This document shows positions 1 through 5,736 of a DNA stretch of 8,143 bases, one piece after another. Each line of letters opens with the position of its first letter. Position 1 is the stretch's first letter. The notes beneath the pieces were generated by a model. The model worked only from the letters and a program-made list of their open reading frames with translations. It was not told the origin of the DNA and ran no database searches. Source of the DNA: an uncultured Prevotella sp. GTDB lineage: Bacteria > Bacteroidota > Bacteroidia > Bacteroidales > Bacteroidaceae. Where the stretch lies: NCBI GenBank assembly GCA_900762125.1, contig CAAFFL010000264.1, forward strand, positions 1 through 8,143. Direction: 5' to 3'. Made by a program: the position numbers and the translations under genes.

Positions 1-95
1 GGCTCGTAGCCCGCCATCTGCATGATGGAGGCCACCACTTCGGAGTCAGCCACGTTCATCTGGCAGCCGTAGGTTTCTATGTAGAGCTTCTTCAT
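1..95 (-). CDS. miaB: MiaB, tRNA methylthiotransferase (5' end only)
   Basis: This is the first 31 codons of a gene that runs off the left edge. The reverse complement starts ATG at 95 and reads MKKLYIETYGCQMNVADSE and onward. The ETYGCQMN motif, with Cys11, is the hallmark start of MiaB. In that family this Cys is one of three N-terminal cysteines holding the auxiliary 4Fe-4S cluster. The relatives RimO and MtaB usually have TLGC-type motifs instead, which argues against them. MiaB is a cytoplasmic radical-SAM enzyme that adds a 2-methylthio group to N6-isopentenyl-adenosine at position 37 of tRNAs reading UNN codons. The radical-SAM CxxxCxxC and TRAM parts lie outside the window. No TAnnTTTG promoter is visible in the 137 bases up to the PAP2 gene, so read-through from that gene is likely. 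A strong hairpin ends 16 bases before the start. Confidence 0.93.
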   Translation of the reverse strand, partial: MKKLYIETYGCQMNVADSEVVASIMQMAGYE

Positions 96-111
96 TTTCT
101 TTTATTGTTGT

Positions 112-132
112 GGCCGGCTTGATAAGCCGGCC
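112..132. other. Perfect GC-rich hairpin just upstream of miaB
   Basis: Left arm GGCCGGCTT (112-120), loop GAT, right arm AAGCCGGCC (124-132): a perfect 9-base-pair stem. Read on the minus strand it lies after the PAP2 gene and 16 bases before the miaB ATG, and is followed by ACAACAATAAAAGAAA. There is no T-run on either side, so it is not a standard intrinsic terminator. It could be an mRNA 3'-end stabiliser for the PAP2 message, a partial terminator, or a structure affecting miaB translation. The structure is seen; its role is inferred. Confidence 0.6.
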
Positions 133-160
133 GGTCTAACAGCGAACTTCATTAAACTAA

Positions 161-231
161 ATACCCAGCGGGCGAAGGGGCGATACCCAGCGGAGGGGCG
201 AAACCTGACGAAGGGGCGCAATACCCAGCGG
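161..231. repeat. Clustered ATACCCAGCGG repeats
   Basis: The 11-mer ATACCCAGCGG occurs exactly three times, at 161-171, 183-193 and 221-231. Between the copies are CGAAGGGGCG blocks (174-183 and 209-218) and a variant AGGGGCGAAA, so the spacing is 22 and then 38 bases. The last copy ends one base before the stop codon of the PAP2 gene (233-235 on the minus strand). No reading frame through it looks protein-like. It resembles a small dispersed-repeat cluster in the 3' untranslated region of the PAP2 gene. No function can be read from it. Confidence 0.75.
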
Positions 232-232
232 A

Positions 233-1186
233 TTAATAGCCGGCACGCTTGGCCACGAAGGACCAGAGGAAGTAGAACGCTACGCCGATGACGAAGCCGG
301 CAATGGCGTCGATGGCATAGTGGGCACGGATGTAGACCGTAGCCAGGCATAGCAGCACGGCGAGGGGCACCATGGCGATGAACAGCCAGCGGCAACGTGT
401 GCGCCAAAGGAGCATCATGCAGATGACGCAGACGCCCACATGCGACGAGGGGAAGGCCGCCGTGGGATGCTCCTCGCTGTGCACCGCGTCGAGCATCTGG
501 TGGAAGATGCCATCGGTATATCCCGGCGACGGCATCATCACGTTGTGCGTAGCGAAGTAGTTGCCCACCTCTGGGAATACGCCCTTCGCCACCTGGTCCA
601 CGCCCACGGCAGGATAGTAGTACATCGGTCCCGTGACGGGCAGTAGGTCGTAGAACACGTAGAACGAGAAGAACGACACCATGATGATGAAGGCGCAACG
701 CTCAAACTCGTCGTAGCGACGGAAGAAATACCAGAACAACACCAGTGCGATGATGGGGTAATAGCTCACGTAGCCGAGGTCCATCAGTTCGCTGACGATG
801 ATCTGTGGAAACCGCTCGGCGAACAGCAATGCCGGCTGACAGCCGAAGAGCTGCTGGTCCAGCGAGGCGAAGAACGGGTCGTGGTTGGGGAAGAGGAGGT
901 TGAGGTTGTAAGTGTCTGTGTACCACCACCCCAGCATGAGCATCTGCACCACGACGCGCAGCATCCTCGTCAGTCGGCAGGGCAGCAGGCGGTAGACCAA
1001 CCACATCGCCACCGTCACCGCGGCGATGCGCACGCGTCCCCAGATCATCGCGTCGGGGTTGTGCAGCTTCGTGGCGGTGAAGAGCACGATGATGAGCGTC
1101 AGCGCCATATACGCCAGCACCGCCCACTCCAGTGGGAAGAACCCCTTGTGCGGCTGCTCCCGCTCTATATATTTGGTAAATGTCAT
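233..1186 (-). CDS. PAP2-family membrane phosphatase/transferase (IPC-synthase-like)
   Basis: This 317-residue polytopic membrane protein has about six to eight hydrophobic segments, the first near residues 20-38. PAP2 superfamily motifs are present: P246-S-S-H249 (motif C2) and R287-A-H289-Y-A-I-D293 (motif C3, His nucleophile plus Asp). YDLLPVTGPMYYYP at 179-192 resembles the PAP2_3 branch that includes Aur1-type inositol phosphorylceramide synthases. Family members either dephosphorylate lipid phosphates or transfer phospho-head groups, with the active site at the membrane surface. Substrate cannot be decided here. An in-frame ATG at 1258 would add 24 residues and overlap the upstream gene. 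I prefer the ATG at 1186, which gives a 44-base gap and starts MTFTKYIERE after an A/T-rich stretch. No separate promoter is visible, so it is probably co-transcribed with the upstream extended SDR. Lipid remodelling is the best inferred role. Confidence 0.85.
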   Translation of the reverse strand: MTFTKYIEREQPHKGFFPLEWAVLAYMALTLIIVLFTATKLHNPDAMIWGRVRIAAVTVAMWLVYRLLPCRLTRMLRVVVQMLMLGWWYTDTYNLNLLFPNHDPFFASLDQQLFGCQPALLFAERFPQIIVSELMDLGYVSYYPIIALVLFWYFFRRYDEFERCAFIIMVSFFSFYVFYDLLPVTGPMYYYPAVGVDQVAKGVFPEVGNYFATHNVMMPSPGYTDGIFHQMLDAVHSEEHPTAAFPSSHVGVCVICMMLLWRTRCRWLFIAMVPLAVLLCLATVYIRAHYAIDAIAGFVIGVAFYFLWSFVAKRAGY

Positions 1187-1230
1187 GTTTGTCAATGATA
1201 AAAAACCGTGATGCACAATGGCCAGCATCC

Positions 1231-2226
1231 TTACAGCCAATGGTTTTCTTGATACCACGCCACCGTCTCCCGGACGCCACGGTCAAGCTTATAATAAGGA
1301 TGATAGCCTAGCTCGTCGCATGCTGGCTCGATGTTGCACCGCCAGTTACGCTGGCTGAGGATGTTGTACTTGTCGTTGTTGAGCACCGACATCCGTCCAG
1401 TCAGTCGGCCATAGTACTCTCCACAGAGCGTGATGAGGCGGAGCAGGAACAGCGGCGCCTTGATGCGTATCCACCACGGGCGTCCCATCGCCTCATGGAG
1501 CAGGTCGCTGAACGTCGACGACTGATAGACATCGCCATCGGAGAGGAAATACTTCCGTCCCGACATGCCATGGTCGAGGGCGAGGAACACCGCCTGGACG
1601 ACGTCGCGGACATAGACGAACGTGATGTCCTGCCGCTTGAAGCCCACGGAGAAGTCCACGTGCTGCTTGATGCTCTTCGCCATGAGGAAGTAGTCCTTCT
1701 CGCGCGGCCCATAGACACCCGTCGGTCGAAGGATGACGTAGTTGAAGTCGTTGCCGATGCTGTCGAGGTAATGCTCCGCCTTAAGCTTACTCTCGCCGTA
1801 GGCCGTGTTTGGCCGCGGCGTGTCGTGCTCGTCAATGTCCTGATAGGGCTGTTCCTCCTTGATGGCGCCAAAGATGCTCAGGCTGCTCATGTAGATGAAC
1901 CTCCGGAGCGGCATCTGCAGTTTGAGGATGGCGTCGACGAAGTGACGCGTGCCCTCATAATTAATATGGTAGAAGTCCTCCTTGCGCAGGCACTTCGTAG
2001 CGCCGGCGGCATGGACGATGTAGTCGAAGTCGTGCCCGCGGAGCGCCTCCACAAGCGCGTCCTCGGACGAGAAGTCCAGTTCGAGAAAGTGGATGCGCGG
2101 GTCCTGCAGGTACCGCTTGGAGCTGGTGCGGCGTATGCCCGCCCACGTCTCGAATCCACGGCTGAGGGCCTCCTCCACGATGAAGCTGCCAATGAAGCCA
2201 CTGGCACCAGTGATCAATATCTTCAT
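1231..2226 (-). CDS. NAD-dependent epimerase/dehydratase (extended SDR)
   Basis: This 331-residue protein starts with the Rossmann nucleotide-binding motif TGASGFIG (residues 6-13). Active-site features of extended short-chain dehydrogenases follow: a serine in MSSLS (113-117) and Y143-G-E-S-K147, the YxxxK pair. RPTGVYGPRE is also typical of the family. Length matches the usual 300-350 residues. Such enzymes use NAD(P) on nucleotide sugars, sterols, flavonoids or lipid ketones; the substrate is not determined by the motifs. The sequence near residues 245-275 is rich in W, L and I and could form a membrane-facing or lipid-binding patch. The next gene, 44 bases downstream on the same strand, encodes a PAP2 lipid enzyme, so a lipid or glycolipid substrate (for example reduction of a keto-lipid) is a fair inference. 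A strong promoter lies just upstream, with a very short leader. Family assignment is firm; substrate is unknown. Confidence 0.88.
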   Translation of the reverse strand: MKILITGASGFIGSFIVEEALSRGFETWAGIRRTSSKRYLQDPRIHFLELDFSSEDALVEALRGHDFDYIVHAAGATKCLRKEDFYHINYEGTRHFVDAILKLQMPLRRFIYMSSLSIFGAIKEEQPYQDIDEHDTPRPNTAYGESKLKAEHYLDSIGNDFNYVILRPTGVYGPREKDYFLMAKSIKQHVDFSVGFKRQDITFVYVRDVVQAVFLALDHGMSGRKYFLSDGDVYQSSTFSDLLHEAMGRPWWIRIKAPLFLLRLITLCGEYYGRLTGRMSVLNNDKYNILSQRNWRCNIEPACDELGYHPYYKLDRGVRETVAWYQENHWL

Positions 2227-2243
2227 GATGTTATAATAGGTTA

Positions 2244-2274
2244 CAAAGGTACTACATTTCGCATGAATTGCAAA
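2244..2274 (-). promoter_or_regulatory. Bacteroidetes-type promoter of the SDR-PAP2 unit
   Basis: On the minus strand, TTTG (2271-2274) is followed by exactly 19 bases and then TACCTTTG (2244-2251), a full match to the Bacteroidetes -33/-7 consensus TTTG-N19-TAnnTTTG. The -7 element ends 17 bases before the ATG at 2226, so the leader would be only about 10-15 bases. It sits in the 144-base divergent gap shared with rnr. Confidence 0.8.
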
Positions 2275-2313
2275 ATAATCAAAAAGGAAATCGTTATTAT
2301 CAATTCTTTTTAG

Positions 2314-2321
2314 TTAATTTG
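2314..2321 (+). promoter_or_regulatory. Possible -7 element for rnr
   Basis: TTAATTTG matches TAnnTTTG at seven of eight bases and lies 49 bases before the rnr start. I see no good TTTG at the expected -33 distance (around 2290-2295 the sequence is ATCGTT). The assignment is therefore tentative. It is the best candidate on the plus strand in the divergent gap 2227-2370. Confidence 0.4.
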
Positions 2322-2370
2322 CAATTGATTAAGAACACTTCTGACAATACAACTAAAAACATACACTACT

Positions 2371-4572
2371 ATGGGAAAAGGAAAGAAAGGCGGCAAGCGC
2401 ATGACGAAGAAAGAGCTTGCCAAGAAGCTGGAGGCACTCTTCTCCTCACAGCCGAGGAAGACGCTCTCGTTTAAAGAGATTTTCCGGACACTGCACCTCG
2501 ACACGCATCCGCTGAAGATGCTCGCCATCGACATCATGGAGGAGATGGCGTGGGACGACTATATCACGAAGGTCACCGACTCCTCATACGCCCTGAACAC
2601 GAAGGGTCAGGTGCAGGAGGGTACCTTTGTCCGCAAGTCGAATGGCAAGAACTCGTTCCTCCCCGACGATGGCGGCAAGCCAATCTTCGTGGCGGAGCGC
2701 AACTCGATGTCGGCACTCAACGGTGACCGCGTGAAGGTCTCGTTCATGGCGCGCCGCAAGAACCACATCAAGGAGGCACAGGTCATCGAGATTCTCAAGC
2801 GTGCCAAGGATAAATTTGTCGGCCGCCTGCGCGTGGACCGGGACATCGCGTTCCTCGTCACGCAGAACGACATCTTCGTGCACGACATCATCATCCCGAA
2901 GAAGAAGCTCAAGGGCGGCAAGAGCGACGACCGCGCCGTGGTGAAGATCATCCAGTGGCCGGACGAGGAGCACAAGAACATCGTCGGCGAGGTGGTCGAC
3001 ATCCTCGGCCCCGCGGGCGACAACGACGTGGAGATGAACACCATTCTCGCACAGTATAACCTGCCCTACAAATATCCGAAGGCCGTGGAGGCTGCCGCCG
3101 CGAAGATCACCGGCGCCATCACTCCCGAGGACGAGAAGGAACGCGAGGACTTCCGCGACACCTGGACGTGCACCATCGACCCTGCCGATGCGAAGGACTT
3201 CGACGACGCACTGTCGATCAAGCAGTTGGACAATGGCCTCTACGAGGTGGGCGTCCACATTGCCGACGTCAGCCACTACGTGAAGGAGGGCGACATCATC
3301 GACCGCGAGGCACAGAAGCGTGCCACGAGCGTCTACCTCGTCGACCGCACCATCCCGATGCTGCCGGAGCACCTGTGCAACTTCGTCTGCTCGCTACGTC
3401 CCGATGAGGACAAGCTGACCTACAGCGTCATCTTCGACCTCGACGAGGAGGCAAACATCAAGAAGTTCCGCATCCGCCACACCATCATCCGCTCCAACCG
3501 CCGCTATGCCTACGAGGAGGTGCAGCAGCTGCTGGAGGACAACGGCGTCAAGGACGGCACGGGAGAGCCCGCTCCCGCACCAGGGCCAGAGGGCTACAAG
3601 GGTGAATATGCCGCAGAGCTCATCACGCTGGACCGTCTGGCGAAGCAGCTCCGCGCCCGCCGCTTCAAGTCCGGCTCGGTGAAGTTCGACTCCGAGGAGC
3701 TCCACTTTGAGGTCGACGAAAAAGGCCACCCGACACGCGCCTTCTTCAAGCGCTCGAAGGATGCCAACAAACTCATCGAGGAGTTCATGCTCCTGGCCAA
3801 CCGCACCGTGGCGGAGAGTGTCGGCCGTGTGCCGAAGGGCCGCAAGGCGAAGGTGTTCCCCTACCGTGTCCACGACAACCCCGACCCACAGAAGATGGAG
3901 ACGCTCCGGGAGTTCATCGCGAAGTTTGGCTACAAGGTGAAGGTGGACGGCACACGCGGTGCCATGGCGAAGAGCATCAACAAACTGATGGACGACGTCG
4001 AGGGCAAGCGCGAGCAGAAGCTCATCCAGAGCATCGCCCTCAGGGCGATGATGAAGGCGAAGTACACCACGCACAACATCGGCCACTTCGGTCTGGCGTT
4101 CGACTACTACACCCACTTCACCTCGCCCATCCGCCGCTACCCCGACACGATGGTGCACCGCCTGCTGACGAAATACCAGCAGGGCGGCCGTTCGGCGAAC
4201 GAGAAGCATTACGAAGAGCTCTGCGACCACTGCTCGGAGATGGAGCAGATTGCGCAGAACGCGGAGCGCGACTCTATCAAATATAAGATGGTGGAGTTTA
4301 TGGGCGACAAGATTGGCAACAGCTACGACGCCCACATCAGTGGCATCACCAGCTACGGCATCTACGCGGAGATCGACGAGAACCACTGCGAAGGCATGGT
4401 GCCGATGCGTGACCTCGACGACGACTACTACGAGTTTGACGAAAAGAACTTCCTCCTCCGTGGCCGCCGCCATCATCACAAGTACCAGCTCGGTGACCCC
4501 ATCCGCATTAAGGTGGCAAAGGCGAACCTCGAGAAGCGGCAGCTGGACTTTTGCCTCTCCCCGCAAGCTTAA
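2371..4572 (+). CDS. rnr: Ribonuclease R
   Basis: This 733-residue 3'-to-5' exoribonuclease of the RNase II/RNB family degrades structured RNA, including rRNA fragments and mRNA decay intermediates, in the cytoplasm. Domains in order: a Lys-rich start and winged-helix-like segment (about 10-80), two cold-shock-type OB folds (about 85-235), the RNB catalytic domain (about 255-610) and an S1 RNA-binding domain (about 648-730). The metal-binding motif is D270-PADAK-D276-F-D278-D279, equivalent to the four catalytic aspartates of the family. The RNB signature FTSPIRRYPD is at about 583-592. The MGKGKKGGKR start is typical of Bacteroidales RNase R, supporting ATG 2371; no Shine-Dalgarno is present. 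There is no long basic C-terminal tail as in E. coli. Two oddities: a Gly/Pro-rich insert at about 391-410, and the last five codons plus the stop lie inside a dispersed repeat. The gene is monocistronic and convergent with the next gene. Confidence 0.97.
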   Translation: MGKGKKGGKRMTKKELAKKLEALFSSQPRKTLSFKEIFRTLHLDTHPLKMLAIDIMEEMAWDDYITKVTDSSYALNTKGQVQEGTFVRKSNGKNSFLPDDGGKPIFVAERNSMSALNGDRVKVSFMARRKNHIKEAQVIEILKRAKDKFVGRLRVDRDIAFLVTQNDIFVHDIIIPKKKLKGGKSDDRAVVKIIQWPDEEHKNIVGEVVDILGPAGDNDVEMNTILAQYNLPYKYPKAVEAAAAKITGAITPEDEKEREDFRDTWTCTIDPADAKDFDDALSIKQLDNGLYEVGVHIADVSHYVKEGDIIDREAQKRATSVYLVDRTIPMLPEHLCNFVCSLRPDEDKLTYSVIFDLDEEANIKKFRIRHTIIRSNRRYAYEEVQQLLEDNGVKDGTGEPAPAPGPEGYKGEYAAELITLDRLAKQLRARRFKSGSVKFDSEELHFEVDEKGHPTRAFFKRSKDANKLIEEFMLLANRTVAESVGRVPKGRKAKVFPYRVHDNPDPQKMETLREFIAKFGYKVKVDGTRGAMAKSINKLMDDVEGKREQKLIQSIALRAMMKAKYTTHNIGHFGLAFDYYTHFTSPIRRYPDTMVHRLLTKYQQGGRSANEKHYEELCDHCSEMEQIAQNAERDSIKYKMVEFMGDKIGNSYDAHISGITSYGIYAEIDENHCEGMVPMRDLDDDYYEFDEKNFLLRGRRHHHKYQLGDPIRIKVAKANLEKRQLDFCLSPQA

Positions 4573-4608
4573 GGCTTGCTCCCCCTCCCCTATGCGGGGA
4601 GGGGGAAA
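4553..4608 (+). repeat. GC-rich double-hairpin repeat, copy 1
   Basis: The unit starts GCCTCTCCCC and carries a small palindrome GCAAGCTTAAGGCTTGC (4563-4579). It then has a 10-base-pair hairpin, CCCCCTCCCC (4581-4590), loop TATGC, GGGGAGGGGG (4596-4605), followed by AAAA. A second copy lies inverted at 4689-4747. The first part of this copy is the coding end of rnr (codons 729-733 and the TAA at 4570-4572). The second hairpin could act as the rnr transcript end, although no T-run follows it. Confidence 0.8.
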
Positions 4609-4626
4609 ATTACAGAGATAAACAGT

Positions 4627-4667
4627 AAGGAGCCATTCCGTGCTATGAAAGCATAGAATGGCTCCTT
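4627..4667. terminator. Hairpin between convergent genes, possible bidirectional terminator
   Basis: Left arm AAGGAGCCATT (4627-4637) pairs perfectly over 11 bases with AATGGCTCCTT (4657-4667). The interior contains a further stem CTATG-AAAG-CATAG (4643-4656, touching the right arm), so the whole folds as one long hairpin with a small bulge. It lies midway between two convergent genes, where a bidirectional terminator is expected. The flanks are only mildly T-rich (GCTATTGCTTGTC on the plus side; ACTGTTTATC on the minus side), so termination by this element is inferred, not shown. Confidence 0.6.
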
Positions 4668-4688
4668 GCTATTGCTTGTCTCACATAT

Positions 4689-4747
4689 CTTTCCCCCTCC
4701 CCACATAGGGGAGGGGCAAGCTGGCCTCTGGCCAGCGGGGGAGAGGC
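4689..4747 (-). repeat. GC-rich double-hairpin repeat, copy 2 (inverted)
   Basis: On the minus strand this copy reads GCCTCTCCCCC, then the palindrome GCTGGCCAGAGGCCAGC (plus-strand 4720-4736). A 9-base-pair hairpin follows, built from CCCCTCCCC, TATGT and GGGGAGGGG (plus-strand 4694-4716), ending in GGAAAG. It aligns end to end with copy 1 at 4553-4608. The palindrome differs by paired changes that keep base pairing. It ends one base before the TAA of the gluconate 5-dehydrogenase gene (4749-4751). Confidence 0.8.
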
Positions 4748-4748
4748 T

Positions 4749-5555
4749 TTATTTCGGCTGCTTCCCAATGTAGGCCAGGATGCCACCATCGACATAGAGG
4801 ATGTGGCCATTGACGAAGTCGCTGGCATCCGAGGCGAGGAAGACGGCGGGACCCATGAGGTCCTCGGGCGTGCCCCAGCGAGCGGCGGGCGTCTTCGAGA
4901 CGATGAAACTGTCGAACGGATGACGGCTGCCGTCCGGCTGGCGCTCACGCAGCGGCGCGGTCTGCGGCGTAGCAATGTAGCCCGGGCCGATGCCGTTGCA
5001 CTGGATGTTGTACTCGCCATACTCCGAGCAGATGTTGCGGGTGAGCATCTTCAGGCCACCCTTCGCGGCAGCGTAAGCGCTGACTGTCTCGCGGCCGAGC
5101 TCACTCATCATCGAGCAGATGTTGATGATCTTGCCGTGCCCCTTCTTGATCATGCCGGGGATGACGGCCTTCGAGACGATGAACGGCGCGTTGAGGTCGA
5201 TGTCCACCACCTGGCGGAACTCCTCGACGCTCATCTCCGTCATCGGGATGCGCTTGATGATGCCGGCGTTGTTGACGAGGATATCGATGGTGCCGAGCTC
5301 CTTCTCGATGTCAGTGACCATCTGCTTCACCTCGTCCTCCTTCGTGCAGTCGCAGATGTAGCCATGGGCGTCGATGCCCTTGGCCTTATAGTCGGCCAGT
5401 GCCTGGTCCATGTGGTGCTGCGAGCGGCAGTTGAACGCGATCTTTGCACCGGCGGCAGCGTAAGCCTCAGCGATGGCGAAGCCAATGCCATAGGCGGCAC
5501 CGGTGACGAGGGCTACCTTGCCCTCCAGGGTGAATTTCTTCGAAAATGTGTCCAT
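4749..5555 (-). CDS. Gluconate 5-dehydrogenase / KduD-like SDR
   Basis: This 268-residue classical short-chain dehydrogenase has TGAAYGIG at 18-25 for NAD(P) binding and NNAG at 95-98. Catalytic N122, S148 and Y161-AAA-K165 are all present, so it should be active. The C-terminal half, including GPGYIATPQTAPLRERQ and VDGGILAYIGKQPK, matches the Bacteroidales proteins annotated as gluconate 5-dehydrogenase. These interconvert D-gluconate and 5-ketogluconate. The very similar KduD acts on 2-dehydro-3-deoxy-gluconate in uronate (pectin and glycosaminoglycan) breakdown, so the true substrate is open. In relatives it is often beside kduI; here no sugar-acid gene is next to it, and it appears to be transcribed alone. 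ATG 5555 opens the usual MDTFSKKF start. A TATCTTTG -7 element lies upstream, and the stop abuts a repeat copy. Confidence 0.9.
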   Translation of the reverse strand: MDTFSKKFTLEGKVALVTGAAYGIGFAIAEAYAAAGAKIAFNCRSQHHMDQALADYKAKGIDAHGYICDCTKEDEVKQMVTDIEKELGTIDILVNNAGIIKRIPMTEMSVEEFRQVVDIDLNAPFIVSKAVIPGMIKKGHGKIINICSMMSELGRETVSAYAAAKGGLKMLTRNICSEYGEYNIQCNGIGPGYIATPQTAPLRERQPDGSRHPFDSFIVSKTPAARWGTPEDLMGPAVFLASDASDFVNGHILYVDGGILAYIGKQPK

Positions 5556-5626
5556 AATGTGACTTATTATTAAATAGTTGTTTCGTGTCCTATGATCTAT
5601 ACGGATGATTTAGTAGAAGTTACTTG

Positions 5627-5634
5627 CAAAGATA
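5627..5634 (-). promoter_or_regulatory. -7 element for the gluconate 5-dehydrogenase gene
   Basis: On the minus strand the sequence reads TATCTTTG, a full match to TAnnTTTG, 71 bases before the ATG. The -33 position (about 5654-5657) is GC-rich and has no TTTG, so the promoter is weaker in consensus terms or may need an activator. The leader would be about 60-65 bases. Confidence 0.55.
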
Positions 5635-5696
5635 CGGCTTTTTTCCTATAATGGCGGGGCATCGATAGAGGTTTTTGTTTTTTTAAGTCTTATTGC

Positions 5697-5727
5697 TTTG
5701 CTGTTGGTAAAATACGTTGTACTTTTG
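5697..5727 (+). promoter_or_regulatory. Consensus promoter of the DUF4294 gene
   Basis: TTTG (5697-5700), 19 bases, then TACTTTTG (5720-5727): a full match to the Bacteroidetes consensus. T-runs at about 5672-5684 lie just upstream. The -7 element ends only nine bases before the ATG at 5737, so the mRNA would be almost leaderless. The promoter also rules against an upstream ATG at 5698, which lies inside its -33 element. Confidence 0.8.
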
Positions 5728-5736
5728 TGCCACGTT

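Noticed and set aside
1187..1258. Upstream ATG (1258) for the PAP2 gene
   Set aside because: It would overlap the end of the upstream gene by 28 bases and add a non-family-like N-terminus; ATG 1186 fits better.
1495..2313. 272-codon plus-strand open frame opposite the extended SDR
   Set aside because: Shadow frame rich in Val, Glu and Arg; the minus-strand protein has clear Rossmann and YxxxK motifs.
3394..4566. 390-codon open frame antisense to rnr, and a similar one at 2584-3372
   Set aside because: Both are composition-driven shadows of the conserved RNase R frame with no recognisable domain.
5698..5736. Upstream ATG (5698) for the DUF4294 gene
   Set aside because: It lies inside the -33 promoter element, and the ATG at 5737 opens a proper signal peptide.
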